DNA of 64,000 nucleotides from Adiantum capillus-veneris (lineage: Eukaryota > Streptophyta > Polypodiopsida > Polypodiales > Pteridaceae), in NCBI GenBank assembly GCA_014529385.2, contig CM043953.1, forward strand, positions 64,188,372 through 64,252,371, given 5' to 3'. The notes beneath the pieces were generated by a model, which saw only the letters and a list, made by a program, of their open reading frames with translations, was not told the origin of the DNA and did not search any database. The translations under genes and the position numbers were made by a program. Of the stretch, positions 1-11,594 are shown piece by piece; position 1 is the stretch's first letter, and each line of letters opens with the position of its first letter.

Positions 1-58
1 ATGATCAGTTTACTATGAGAAAATCATTTAGGAGAATTAGATATTGATTATTATGACA
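1..58 (-). repeat. Edge of the 3' LTR of element 1
   Basis: These 58 bases match the terminal bases at 7646-7703 and the reverse complement of the start of the element 2 LTRs (10015 and 17306). The LTR terminus (TG on the minus strand) is at 58, directly beside the polypurine tract. The rest of this LTR lies left of the window. Confidence 0.9.
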
Positions 59-76
59 TTACCTCTCTCTTGAAAT
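59..76 (-). promoter_or_regulatory. Polypurine tract of element 1
   Basis: On the minus strand an A/G-rich run (core AAGAGAGAGG) ends two or three bases before the 3' LTR. The same tract precedes the 3' LTR of element 2 at 17289-17305 and of element 3 at 9533-9550. In LTR retrotransposons this primes plus-strand DNA synthesis. Confidence 0.75.
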
Positions 77-415
77 CATAGTCGTCCTTGACTATGGTGT
101 AGAGAAGATAAAGCATATTCATGAGTCCTTTTCTTAGCGGGTAGAGGATCCCTATGTTACCCTACGACATCATTCCACAATGGATGACTAGTCCATTTGG
201 CGCTTGAGACCCTGAGGCTGCCGCAAGCATGTCTGCACATTAGTCCTATCAGTCTTCCATAGTAGAGTGACAAGCTCTACTTGGTGTTTGGGAGACGTCG
301 TCTCCACAAACTTGATCTAAGCATGCATACTACTTCATTTTTGTGCACAATAAAGAAAAAGAGAGTCTTATAAGACAAAAAAACTTTGTTCATTTTTAGC
401 ATTTTGTACATTTGC
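77..415 (-). other. 3' untranslated region of element 1
   Basis: Non-coding stretch between the pol stop and the polypurine tract. It aligns with 16949-17288 of element 2 and with 9551-9900 of element 3. No separate feature is seen in it. Confidence 0.7.
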
Positions 416-3400
416 TTACTGTTGGGAAGCATTGTAAGCATTGACAAGGTTTAGGTTATCCTTTAATTGTATGCCTTGCATCCATCTAGCATCTTCAAAA
501 GGATAATTCTTAAACTTAATAAGATATCGCCGGATAGTCTTACCGGCTCTTAGTACCTTGTCTTCATGTCGGAGAATGGACACGGGCTACAGCACCTCCT
601 CTTGGTCCTCAATCTCCGGCGGGTCTTCAATAGTTAGTTCTTGAGGTGGCTCTCCTTTGTAAGGCTTTAATAGGCTCACATGGAAAGCATTGTGTATGAG
701 CCAATGATTGGGCAACTTGAGTTGATAGGCCATCTCATTGATTGGCCTAAGAATCTGGAAGGGACCATAGTACCTTTTTGCTAATTTAGCATAGTACTTT
801 TGGTGGCCCGTAGGATTCTTGCCCGTCGTGTGCCTTAATCGAGCCTTGGGAAACTTTAACAAGACCCAATCGTTTTCTTTAAAGGCTTGGGCTCTTCTGT
901 GCTTGTCATGAGCAGCAACCTTCTGCCTTTGCTGTGAGATAGAGATAGCATCCTTAATCTTTTGAAAAGATTCTTGTAGGTCTCGGCTATACTCATCTGC
1001 AACAAAGATCTTCCCATGTACCTTAAGTAGCAAGGGACTTTTTGATCTTCCCTCAATTACCTCGAAAGGTGCTTTTCCCGTGGAAGTATGTACAGTGTTA
1101 TTGTAAGCATACTCCGCTAAGGGTAAGTACTTCTCCCATTGGGATCTTTGATCTACTTCCGTTACATAGGCTTTTAGTAGATCGAGAATGGTTAGGTTAG
1201 CTATTTCACTTTGGCCATCCGTTTGTGGATGATCGGCCGAAGAGAAGTTTAGCCTTGCCCCTAAATTCTCAAAGAGACCCTTCCAGAAGTTACTTGTCAT
1301 TCTAGGATCTCTATCCGACACTATGGACATTGGCAAGCCATGGTACTTGAAAATTTGTGAAATGAAGAGGGTTGCCATTTGATGGGCTTTGATAGTCTTT
1401 TTGACAGGTATAAAATGAGCTTGTTTACTGAACCTGTCTACTGTTGTCCATATTCCTGTTTTCCCATGGATAGACTTAGGCAATCCAAAGATAAAATCCA
1501 TGGATATGCTCTCCCATGGTGAATTAGGGATTGGCAAGGGTTGAAGCAATCCAAGTTGCTTGCCTCTAACAAATTTTGTCTTTTGGCATACCACACATTT
1601 AGAAACATACTCTTGTATGTTCACTTTCATGGTAGGCCAATAGAAATATGTTTCAATTCCCTTTAAGGTAGACTGAATCCCTCTATGCCCCGCATAAGGT
1701 GGAGCATGAGATTCATACATTACTTTCTCACGTAGTGAGTTAGTAACGCATAGTCTATTGCCATAGAGAAGATAACCATCTTGTAAGGTAAATGGTTCTT
1801 CTTTCTTCCCTAATGCAAGGGCTGAAATCACATCTTTAAAATCAGGATCAATAGCGTACTCATCTATCATTAAAGATAGATCATTGTGAGTTGCTATGGA
1901 AACCGCATTCACTCTCGGCCGTCTTGAGAGTGCATCAGCTACTTGATTATGCTTGCCAGCAATGTGAGCAATATGAAAATAAAATTGCGAAAGGAAATTT
2001 GCCCACCTCATTTGTTTGTCGAAGAGCTTGGTCTGCGTCATGAAGTACTTAAGACTTTGGTGATCCGTTTGCAGAATGAAAGGAGTCCCCAATAAATAGT
2101 GCTTCCATGAGTCTAAGGCATGTAGAACTGCAAGGAGTTCCTTTTTGTATATGCCTAGAGCTTGCTCAATAGGGTCGAGCCTTCGACTCTCATAGCCTAT
2201 GGAATGCCCTTCTTGGAGCAAAACAGCTCCAAGGCAATCACCACAAGCATCACATTGGACCTCAAATGGTTTTGAGAGATCTGGTAGTGTAAGCACAGGT
2301 TGAGAGATAAGATTTTCTTTAAGCTTTTCGAAAGCATTGTTCTCCTTTTCAGACCATGTATACCTAACGTTTTTCTTTGTTAGGTCATGTAATGGTCCCG
2401 CAATTTGTGAGAACTTTTCTATGAAGAGTCTATAGTATGCACACATACCTATAAAGCTTCTTACTTCATGAAGATTCCTTGGTTTAGGCCATCCTTTTAT
2501 TACCTCTAACTTTGATGGATCCATTTGGATGCCATCTTGAGAGATAATATGACCTAAATACTGAATCTCTTGCAAGAAAAATTCACTTTTCTTTCGATTA
2601 ACATAAAGTTTATTCTCTCTCAAAACTTGAAATATTACCTGGAGGTGTTGCTTGTGTTCCTCAAATGAATTAGAGTAGATGATAATATCATCAAAGAACA
2701 CTCCAGTGAAGGTTCAATGAGGCCTGAACAACTTCTCCATCAAGCAGTTGAATGTGGCTGGTGCATTGGTCAAGCCAAAAGGCATGACAATGTATTCGTA
2801 AAGACCAAATGTGGTGCGAAATGCGGTCTTTACAATATCTTGATCAACTATCCTTATTTGATGATAGCCACTTTTTAGATCAATCCTACTGAAGTAGGTC
2901 GATCCTTGTAGCTTATCAAATAGGTCTTCTACCCGTGGAACGGGAAACCTATTCTTGATAGTGATCCTATGTAGTGCAAAATGGAGATGAGCTTGGCCTA
3001 ACCATACCCTTCTCAACTAACTCATGCACTTGCCGCATAATCTCCTCTTGTTGAGCTTGAGAAACTCTATAAGGAGGTTTGTTAGGCGGTGAACTTCCTG
3101 GAAGAAGTTCGATTGCATGGTCATCATTACCTCGCTTAGGAGGTAGCTCACAAGGGATGTCGTCAATAAAAACATCTTGAGACCCCTTGAGAAAATTGGA
3201 TAACTCTAATTCCTTTTGGTTACTTTTATTTTCTTTTGCTAAAGCATTAGGTTCATTTTGAGAATCTTTAACAAAAATCATGTACACGGAAATAGAGCTC
3301 TTTATTGGCTTGTTGAAAGTTGGTGTATGTACAATGGGGATAGTGTTACCCATTTCCTTAGCATCTATATACATGTCTTTTTCCCTTAACTTAAAGGAGT

Positions 3401-5718
3401 TCTCCTTTAAGGAAATTTAACATCGGCAGCCAGGTGATCAAACCATGGTGCCCCTAGGATTACATCCTCATGCTTGAGAGGAGAGATAAAGAAGTCCTCT
3501 TTGTACACATAGCCTTGGACATGAAGCCTCAATTTCCCAATTAAGGGAGTGACTGAAGCTTCTTGCCCCTTTAAGGCACTATTTGCGGGTAGGACATCTC
3601 CCATCTCGTAGGATTGTATGCCTAGCTTGGTGGCTAACTCCATAGATATAAAATTGTGAGTAGAACCAGGGTCAAAGAGAATAAAAGCATCATGTTCTCT
3701 TACCTTTCCCCAAGCATGGCATAGAGGAGATCCTTTGTGGTGAGTTTGGTGAGTCTCCTCCTCTTGGATTTCAACCAAGGAAGCTCTAGGAGGATCTTGG
3801 CAGTTGTTCTTTTGGGGACAAGCACGGTACGCATGCCCTTGTTCGCCGCACTTGAAACACCGGTTATCCTTACGATAACGCTCAAGCTCTTCAGGAGAGA
3901 GTTTATTCTTACCTTTGTAAACTCCCTTCTCTTTAGCTTTGTTGGAGTTGCCCTTAGGAGACTTTTGGACATTGTCCTTCCCCTTAGGCTCATTGGAACC
4001 CTTGTTTTCCGGGGGCTTATTATTTCTTTTAGCCCCCGTTTGGAAATTGATTCGGGAGGCCACCATAGTATGGTGTATTACCACCGATATGGTACGAGGC
4101 CTTTGGGAGTTGACATACTCCGCCATTTCTTTGGTTAAGCCCGCACAAAATTGTTGCTTTTGCTCTCCAAAATCCAACTTTTTGAAGACAGTGGCTTTGA
4201 GTTGTAGGTCCCAAAACTTGTCTACATATTTGTGGATGGATTCATTGGGAGAGAGCTTTAAGCTTCGTCATTCAGTGAGTACCTTGTCTTTGGCATCGGT
4301 GGCCAAAAACTGCTTCATAATGGAAGCTCTTAAAGCTTTCCATGTTCGTGGAGCTTCACCGTTGGCTCGTAGGCTAGACCACCATTGTCTGGCGGACTTT
4401 TGAAAGTGCATAGCTACATGGCGTAGCTTAGAGGACTCCGTGAAGCCCTCATTTCCAAACGCCGCATCGAATTGCTAGATAAAGGCCAAGACTTTGTCCG
4501 TAGCACCAAAGGTACCATCATAGGTAAGGAAAGAAATGCTCTTCCCTCCCTCTTTGAATTTCTTCAGCTTGGACGACCTCTTCCATGCGGCATAGGATTT
4601 CCTATGGCCTCTTCTTTTTGATGGTTCAAAGGTTGCACCATCACTTTCTTCAGAAGGTGAAGAATTTGAAGAAGGTGGAGAAGAGGGTGACCTCTTTCTC
4701 GCCTTTTTCTTGTCTTGATCTTTGTCGTCTTCACCATAGCTCTTAAAGCTTTCCATGTTCGTGGAGCTTCACCGTTGGCTCGTAGGCTAGACCACCATTG
4801 TCTGGCGGACTTTTGAAAGTGCATAGCTACATGGCGTAGCTTAGAGGACTCCGTGAAGCCCTCATTTCCAAACGCCGCATCGTATTTCTAGATAAAGGCC
4901 AAGACTTTGTCCGTAGCACCAAAGGTACCATCATAGGTAAGGAAAGAAGTGCTCTTCCCTCCCTCTTTGAATTTCTTCAGCTTGGACGACCTCTTCCATG
5001 CGGCATAGGATTTCCTATGGCCTCTTCTTTTTGATGGTTCAAAGGTTGCACCATCACTTTCTTCAGAAGGTGAAGAATTTGAAGAAGGTGGAGAAGAGGG
5101 TGACCTCTTTCTCGCCTTTTTCTTGTCTTGATCTTTGTCGTCTTCACCATAGATTTCATAAGAGGAAGAGGATGAAGAAGATGGAGAAGAGGGTGTCCTC
5201 TTTCTCGCCTTTTTCTTCTCTTGCTTTTTATCATCCCTCTTTGAATTATGGCGTGGAGAAGAGTGTGATGGTCTTCTCCGCTTTGGTGGTGATGGAGAGC
5301 GTTTAGCCCGCCGTCTTCGTGGAGCCATCTCCGCCAAGGTGGCGGGAGACTCGCTTCTTTCTTGTTCCTTCAGTGGAGGCTCTTGAGTTCTCCTTTGGGA
5401 AGGAGATGCATCGTCAAGAAGTAAATTCTTGAGCCCTTCGTATGGATTCTCTTCTTCTTCCCGAATCGGAGAGAGACCTCTTTTGGTAGTCTCACAAGGA
5501 GGCTTCCTAGGTGTTCTCTCGTCATGGTAATGAGCTTGGAGAATCCCGTGAGCATGGAGCTGCCGTTGCACTTCACTTTGGAGAGATGGATTGCCCATGG
5601 CTTGTTGAAGCCTAGAAACAAGATAGTTAACAAGCATTGAAGCATCATTAGTAGCTTGCTCATGAGCAAAATCAAAGTTATCAACATTAATTTCACTCTC
5701 TTTACTATTGTCAGCCAT
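416..5718 (-). pseudogene. gag-pol polyprotein of element 1 (Ty3 chromovirus), multiply disabled
   Basis: The order on the minus strand is Gag from 5718, zinc knuckle CFKCGEQGHAYRACP near 3860, protease FDPGSTHNF near 3675, RT with FFDD near 2690, RNase H about 2280-1900, integrase HHCC finger about 1720-1590, integrase D-D-E near 1500, 1320 and 1210, and a C-terminal chromodomain-like tail ending at 416. Lesions are visible by comparison with element 2. A CAG-to-TAG stop follows 'AFI' in Gag. A 413-bp tandem duplication (4326-5151) is out of frame. A GAA-to-TAA stop plus 1-bp loss lies near 3405. A 62-bp deletion near 2976 removes the start of the RT domain. A CGA-to-TGA stop lies just before FFDD (~2711), and a CAG-to-TAG stop near 584 precedes the chromodomain. 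The start follows element 2, whose protein begins identically (MADN). It cannot encode a working polyprotein. Confidence 0.93.
4326..5151. repeat. 413-bp tandem duplication inside gag of element 1
   Basis: Bases 4326-4738 recur at 4739-5151 with only scattered differences. Element 2 has this segment once (about 12570-12980). The unit is not a multiple of three, so the duplication frameshifts gag. Both copies carry the same TAG in place of the CAG found in element 2. Confidence 0.9.
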
Positions 5719-6121
5719 TCTAACAACTTTTAGGTGTAAACTTTTTAGGTGTACTTTGGCACTTCAAGCCCTAGTTGCTACTTGTCTTTACCCCTTTAGA
5801 AAAAGTACTCAAGCTACTGTACCCGCAGCTCGAATACCATTAATTGCAAGGAATAGAAGAGAGGGTCTTTCGACACCAAAACAGCACCGGCTCCTGTCAA
5901 GCTTCTAATAGCTCAATAGTGGTTAAGCCGTAGGCAAGCCCCGTAGGACTCCACTATTAAGACCATAGCTCTCGACGGTGATGCCCCGTTAACTGCACGA
6001 AGGCAGGCGCACTGCAAGGCTGGAAAATCCCTATTCTACTTACTCATAGGCAATTAATAATACCAACCATTTGTAGCTAGTTTGAGGACCTCCCTTCTTG
6101 AGCAAGAAAAGAGAAACCTTG
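5719..6121 (-). other. 5' leader of element 1
   Basis: Non-coding sequence between primer site and gag. It aligns with 11595-11997 of element 2. No independent feature seen. Confidence 0.7.
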
Positions 6122-6134
6122 AGCTCTGATACCA
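6122..6134 (-). promoter_or_regulatory. Primer-binding site, initiator-Met tRNA type (element 1)
   Basis: On the minus strand TGGTATCAGAGCT lies one base inside the 5' LTR. This is the usual plant iMet primer site and fixes the LTR/internal junction. Confidence 0.9.
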
Positions 6135-6135
6135 A

Positions 6136-7703
6136 TGTAACATTTAATGGCCTAATAACTTGTGTGTAGAGGAAATGAGCATGAACATAGTGGGCATTTC
6201 ATTAGAATAGATTCCTAATGAGAATTACAAGAGTGCTTGGGTGGAGAGAGAGCAACAAAAAGCATAACACCTAGTTAGATAGCATCAACAATACTTTCAA
6301 AAGAGAGAGAAATTAAGCTATTGTCAACAGTTGAGGACCGGATTTGCATGGAGCCGGTCCCCCCTCCAAAAGGCTTTGTATTATGGTTTCTCCCTTCAAG
6401 AGAGACATTGTACAATACAATTCTTTGTGTTCCTTCAAGACTAGCTAGTGCAATGAAGATGAAAGCTTCATGCACTAAGCAAAACACTTAGTAAACACAA
6501 CTTTAATTATCCCCGTTCTCAGACCCAAGACCTCACACACCTTCGAAGATGGTGAGAGCTAGCAGGGTATGAGAGTAGATTGAGAGGAAGAAGGAGTATC
6601 TTACGAGAAAGATGTACATCTCCTCACATAATCACTCATATTAGCATAGCTTAGCTTAGTAATTAGCTTTGTAGAGGAGATGAGCATGCATTGAAGCTTG
6701 GCTTTGGTTGAATTTTCATCCACATGCCAAGAGAGTGTTGATGTAGGCTTCTATCTCACAAGCTTGGAGTAGGTGATGAGCTCTCCATTAAAGCTTGGGA
6801 AGAGATAGTCTTCTCTTTCTTCACACATGAGATTGTGTGAGTGTGTGTGTGATAATGCCTTGCAAAAATCAACCCCCTCTCTCTCTTGGGCGAGCCCTCT
6901 TGCCATTTGCTCTTGCTGAGCCCTCATTCGCTCTCCCCAAGTCAAGCCAATGACTATTAAGCAGCATAAGTGATAGCCTTCTGACATGTGTCCCCCTTTC
7001 CCCTTTTGTGAGAGATTTAGGTAATTAAATAATTAAACTAAACTCTCATTGGACCCTTTGCCTCCTGGCCAATAGGAATCAGGCAAGCCATTGGGCTCCT
7101 GAATGCTCATTGGACCCCTTGGGAGACTGCCCAATAGTCTTCTAGGAGACTTAATTCTCATTGGTTTCTTTTATTAAATGTTTTTAAATTAATTAAACTA
7201 GATTTACTCTAGCTTAATTCTCATTGGTCCACTTCAAGGGTCATCCAATAGAAACTGGGCACACCTTGTGGGCATCTGGCCTAGGGAGCTGACATGTGTC
7301 CCTCATTCCCTTTGTATAAAGGGAGCCTGTGTGTGTGTGTGTGTGACTTTATCTCTCATCCCCTAGAAGAAGGGCTCACCCCCTCCCATGTAGGGATATG
7401 CATTGACTTTGGAGAGCACACAAAGCATCCAATTCCCCCTAATCTTTAACCCTTTGGACACAACCTTTGAATTTTGGAACCTTAGCATTTTGGAAGTCTT
7501 AATGGGCTGAACCTTAGGGTATTTTTAGCCCATTGTTGCACATGGATCTTTTGCAGATGGCCCCCCCTTTGGATCCCTACTGTGGCCGGTCTGCTAGCTT
7601 AACCAATATTCTAGCTTTTTCTCCCCTGGCACTTCCCCACATTAAATGATCAGTTTAATATGAGAAAATCATTTAGGAGAATTAGATATTGATTATTATG
7701 ACA
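6136..7703 (-). repeat. 5' LTR of element 1
   Basis: This 1568-bp LTR runs from TG at 7703 to CA at 6136 on the minus strand. It aligns end to end with the 1566-1567-bp LTRs of element 2, but with many substitutions. It contains a short GT microsatellite (about 7330-7345) and repeated CCAAT-containing segments. Confidence 0.92.
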
Positions 7704-8333
7704 ATTGGAAAACCATGTATTTTCTCAGTAATGACAATTGTGTTGTAACTATTACATTCGCAAAGCTTAACAATCAAGTGATTTTGCCTATGATGTATAT
7801 AATTGTCATTGATTTACTTTCGTCAATTTACTTTCTTCCAATTACTTTTGTCAGTTTTGTATCTTTATTTTGCAAACAATACTATGCATGATGGAGTTAA
7901 TGGTTATATTGTCTTGTGGGTGACTACTTTGGGTCTATACATTGCACTTTCTTTCAAAGGTGAATCTGGGCTTATCTTGGATTTATTTAGGTTTACCTTA
8001 TTCTGGAAACATTCAATATGGTTGATGGGTGGCAGGGCATTCAATGTGCTGCCACCCAAATTTTTTTACTCTCGAGCGTCGTTATAAGCGTCTCTATATA
8101 AGGTTCTGCAACGTCGCTATAAGCATCGCTACAGAAGGACTGCAACCATCGCTATAACCCTCGCTATATGCATCGCTATATAGCGAGGTGTATAACGACG
8201 CATATAGTGACGGTTATAGCGACATTCCCGTAGCGATGCTGTTAGTGACGGTCTTAGCGACACCAAGGAGTATAAAAACCCAATGTATTTCTGTCGCTAA
8301 AAGCGTCACAAGTGCACATAACCTCTTGTAGTG
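7704..8333 (-). mobile_element. Terminal part of a CACTA-like (En/Spm) DNA transposon
   Basis: The right end at 8333, read on the minus strand, begins CACTACAAGAGG, the hallmark terminus of plant CACTA elements. Bases about 8085-8310 are packed with short direct and inverted copies of a TCGCTATA / GCGACG-like motif, typical subterminal repeats for transposase binding. At 8334 the sequence switches abruptly into an LTR related to elements 1 and 2, so the transposon probably inserted into that LTR. Its other end must lie left of element 1, which is inserted at 7703/7704. The remaining interior (7704-8084) is AT-rich with no recognisable coding. The 94-aa open frame at 7803-8087 resembles no domain I know. 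No transposase is visible, so it may be a non-autonomous derivative. Confidence 0.65.
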
Positions 8334-8843
8334 GACCGGATTTACTTGGAGCCGGCGGTCCCCCCTCCAAAAGGCGTTTGTATTATAGATTCTCCCATCA
8401 AGAGAGACTTGATACAATACAATCTTTGTGTTTCTTGTGACCTATGTGATGCAATGAAGATGGAAATCCTCATGCATCACAAGCATAACATTAACTTTGC
8501 AAAAAGCATTAACTATCCCAAGCCTCAATCCCAAGGCCTCAAACACCTTTAAAGGGTGGAGAGAGCTAGCGGGGAATGAGGGTAGGGAAGAGGAAGAAGA
8601 ATCATCCATAGGAGAAAGAAATAGTTCCTCACTTATCATCACTCTTCTTGCTTAGCATATCATAATAGCATAGTTATGAAGATGAAGAAGATGGCAAGCT
8701 TAAGCATTGAAGCATGGCTCTTGGTTGGATTTGCATTCCATAGCCAAGAGTGTTGGTGTAGGCTCTCCACTTCTCAACAAGCTTGGAGAAGGATATGGAG
8801 CTCTTGTACTTTGCACTTCACACAATGAGAGAATGTGTGTGTA

Positions 8844-8880
<37 letters not shown>

Positions 8881-9532
8881 GTATACCCCCCTCTCATGCT
8901 CGGTCTCTCTCTGTCTCTCTCTCTCTCTCTAAATTCTTATTGGACCCCTTTAAAGCCTATCCAATAAGATTGAAGCACATCATGAGGGTCATATGTGGAG
9001 GATCATTTAGACATGTGTCTTTTATGCTTCTTAAGATACCATGTGTGAATTGAACACTTCAAGCACCTAGTCAATTAAGTGGAAACTGTTTATGCCTCAT
9101 AAGATTTTATGTTTGAATTGAACACTTCAAGAACTTTAGTCATTTAAGCATGAGAAGCACCTCAAGCTTGGGCAAGATTTCCACAAACACTTTAAGAACT
9201 TTAAGTTAGCAAGGCGACAAGCACCTCATGCTTGGGTAGGGTTCCCATCTCAAGGTCAGCCCTAGCTTACCTAAGGTCAAAGGACTTTTTAGCATTAACT
9301 TTTGGAGGTCTTTAATGAAGCTAACCCTAAGGTCTTTAAGCTCCATTATGTAGCATTTCACTTTAATAGACCATCTCTCATTTGGACCACTATATCCTTG
9401 GCCTCGTGTTGAGACAGATCCATAAGCACATGTCTATATTCTAACCCTTGTTCCCGTTTATTCTCCCACATTAAATGATCAATTTAATATAAGAAAATCA
9501 TTTGGGTTGGTTAAATATTAGATTTTATGACA
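8334..9532 (-). repeat. 3' LTR of element 3 (truncated at left by the CACTA-like element)
   Basis: This aligns with the right-hand part of the element 1 LTR from the 'gaccgg' block (6339 onward) to the CA terminus at 9532, and is followed by the same polypurine tract as elements 1 and 2. It is strongly diverged, so it is much older. The first roughly 200 bp of LTR expected on the left are absent because CACTA-like DNA starts there. Confidence 0.85.
8833..8930. repeat. Compound GT/GA and CT microsatellites in the element 3 LTR
   Basis: An alternating GT run passes straight into a GA run (8833-8881). A CT run follows at about 8904-8930. The related element 1 LTR has a much shorter GT run at the corresponding place, so the arrays expanded locally. 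Confidence 0.85.
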
Positions 9533-10014
9533 TTACCTCTCTCTTGAAATCATAGTCGTCCTCGACTATGAGGTAGAAGAAATAAAGTCTTAGTCGTTAG
9601 TCTACGTTTCTTAGCGGGTAGAGGATCCCTTTTCACCCTACGCCATCATTCTAGAATGGATGACTAGTTCATCTGGTGCTTGGGAGACGTAGCTGCCCCG
9701 CAAGCATGTTTGCTCTTTAGTCCACATCATACTCCCAAAGTAGAGTCACAAATTCTACTTGGTGTTTGAGTGACGTCGTCATCACAAACATGATTCTAAG
9801 CATGCGTACTATTTAAATTTATGCACAAAAGAGGATTAGTCTTATAAGACAAAAACATTGTTCATTTAGAAGGCGTTTACATTTGCTTACTCTAGTGCAC
9901 CATTGTAAGCATTGACAAGGTTCATACTATCCTTAAGCTGTATTCCTTGCATCCATCTACCATCTTCAAAATGATAATTTTTAAACTTAATAAGATACAA
10001 TTGAATAATCTTAA
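9533..10014 (-). other. 3' internal end of element 3, left of the element 2 insertion
   Basis: Polypurine tract and 3' untranslated region matching bases 59-543 of element 1. The last bases (about 9901-10014) correspond to the C-terminal chromodomain-like tail of pol. The sequence breaks at the CTTAA target site of element 2 and resumes at 18878, still collinear with element 1. Confidence 0.85.
10010..10014. repeat. Target-site duplication CTTAA, left copy (element 2)
   Basis: CTTAA immediately precedes the TG of the 5' LTR and recurs at 18873-18877 directly after the CA of the 3' LTR. Removing element 2 plus one copy restores sequence collinear with element 1 (about 490-560). Confidence 0.95.
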
Positions 10015-11580
10015 TGTCATAATAATCAATATCTAATTCTCCTAAATGATTTTCTCATATTAAACTGATCATTTAATGTGGGGAAGTGCCAAGGGAGAAA
10101 AAGCTAGAATATTGGTTAAGTTAGCAGACCGGCCACAGTAGGGATCCAAAGGAGGGAAAATAGGGATCCAAAGGGGGGGCCATCTGCAAAAGAGCCATGT
10201 GAAACAACGGGCTAAAAAGACCCTAAGGTTCAGCCCATTAAGACTTCCAAAATGCTAAGGTTCCAAAATTCAAAGGTTGTGTCCAAAGGTCAACCTTAGG
10301 GAAAATTGGATGCTTAGTGTGTGTGCCCAAAAAGTCTTTCTGCATCCCTACATGGGAGGGGGCGAGCCCCAAAGCTAGGGGATGAGAGAGAAAACCACAC
10401 ACACACACACAGGCTCCCTTTACACAAAGGGAATGAGGGACACATGTCAGCTCCCTAGGCCAGATGCCCACAAGGTGTGCCCAATTCCTATTGGAAGACC
10501 CTTGAAGTGGACCAATGAGAATTAAGCTAGAGTAAATCTAGTTTAATTAATTTAAAAACATTTAATAAAAGAAACCAATAAGAATTAAGTGTCCTAGAAG
10601 ACTATTGGGCAGTCTCCCAAGGGGTCCAATGAGCATTCAGGAGCCCCATGGCTTGCCTGATTCCTATTGGCCAGGAGGCAAAGGGGTCCAATGAGAGTTT
10701 AGTTTAATTATTTAATTACCTAAAGCTCTCACAAAAGGGGAAAGGGGGACACATGTCAGAAGGCTATCACTTATGCTGCTTAATCCCTATTGGCTTGACC
10801 TGGGGAGGTCCAATGAGGCAAAAGCCAGCCTAACTTAGAGGGGGCTGATTTTTGCTTGGCATGGACACACACACTCTCACACTTGACCATGTGTGAAGGA
10901 AAAACACTCTATCTCCTCCCAAGCTTTAATGGAGAGCTCATCACCTACTCCAAGCTTGTGAGATAGAAGCCTACATCAACACTCTCTTGGCAAGTGGATG
11001 CAAATCCAACCAAGAGCCAAGCTTCAATGCATGCTCATCTTCTCTACCAAGCTAATTACTAAGCTAAGCTATGCTAATATGAGTGATTATGTGAGGAGAT
11101 GTACTTCTTTCTCGTAAGATACTTCTTTTTCCTCTCAATCTACTCTCATACCCTGCTAGCTCTCACCATCTTCGAAGGTGTGTGAGGTCTTGGGTCTGAG
11201 AACGGGGATAATTCAAGTTGTGTTTGATTAAGTGTTTTGCTTGGTGTATGAAGCTTCCATCTTCATTGCACTAGCTAGTCTTGAAGGAACACAAAGAATT
11301 GTATTGTACAATGTCTCTCTTGATGGGAGAAAACATAATACAAAGCCTTTTGGAGGGGGGACCGGCTCCATGCAAATCCGGTCCTCAACTGTTGTCAATA
11401 GTTAATTGCTCTCTCTTTTGAAAGTATTGTCGATGCTATCTAACTAGGTGTTATGCTTTTTGTTGCTCTCTCCACCCAAGCACTCTTGTAATTCTCATTA
11501 GGAATCTATTCTAATGAAATGCCCACTATGTTCATGCTAATTTCCGCTACAAATAAGATTTTAGGCCATTAAATGTTACA
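10015..11580 (+). repeat. 5' LTR of element 2
   Basis: 1566 bp, TG to CA. It holds promoter, transcription start and polyadenylation signals by family analogy. I did not pinpoint a TATA box. It contains a short CA microsatellite (about 10397-10410) and several repeated CCAATGAG / CTATTGG blocks between 10480 and 10820, which could be repeated promoter motifs. Confidence 0.96.
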
Positions 11581-11581
11581 T

Positions 11582-11594
11582 TGGTATCAGAGCT
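11582..11594 (+). promoter_or_regulatory. Primer-binding site, initiator-Met tRNA type (element 2)
   Basis: TGGTATCAGAGCT begins one base after the 5' LTR ends at 11580. It is complementary to the 3' end of plant initiator tRNA-Met and primes minus-strand DNA synthesis. Confidence 0.95.

Larger units (their letters stand above)
1..7703 (-). mobile_element. Element 1: Ty3/gypsy chromovirus-type LTR retrotransposon, degenerate, left end off window
   Basis: Read on the minus strand this is 5' LTR (7703-6136), iMet primer site, leader, gag-pol (5718-416), polypurine tract and the first 58 bp of the 3' LTR, which continues beyond base 1. It belongs to the same family as element 2 at 10015-18872, with which it aligns almost throughout. 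The interior is longer than that of element 2 mainly because of a 413-bp tandem duplication in gag. Several frameshifts and stops make it non-autonomous. The base next to the LTR at 7704 begins unrelated CACTA-like DNA, so the right boundary is clear. The target duplication cannot be checked because the other end is missing. Confidence 0.93.

Noticed and set aside
6121-6135. tRNA-Met-related sequences as tRNA genes (also at 11582, 21979, 37097, 42140, 49643, 61680)
   Set aside because: Only 11-13 bp complementary to the tRNA 3' end, each at an LTR border. These are primer-binding sites, with no tRNA cloverleaf around them.
7803-8087. 94-codon hydrophobic frame as a gene in the CACTA-like region
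   Set aside because: No recognisable domain, AT-rich background, and it runs into the subterminal repeat zone.
10238-10471. Identical 77-codon minus-strand frames at 10238-10471 and 17529-17762
   Set aside because: They are the same place in the two LTRs of element 2. Identity reflects LTR duplication, and the protein is low-complexity with no domain.
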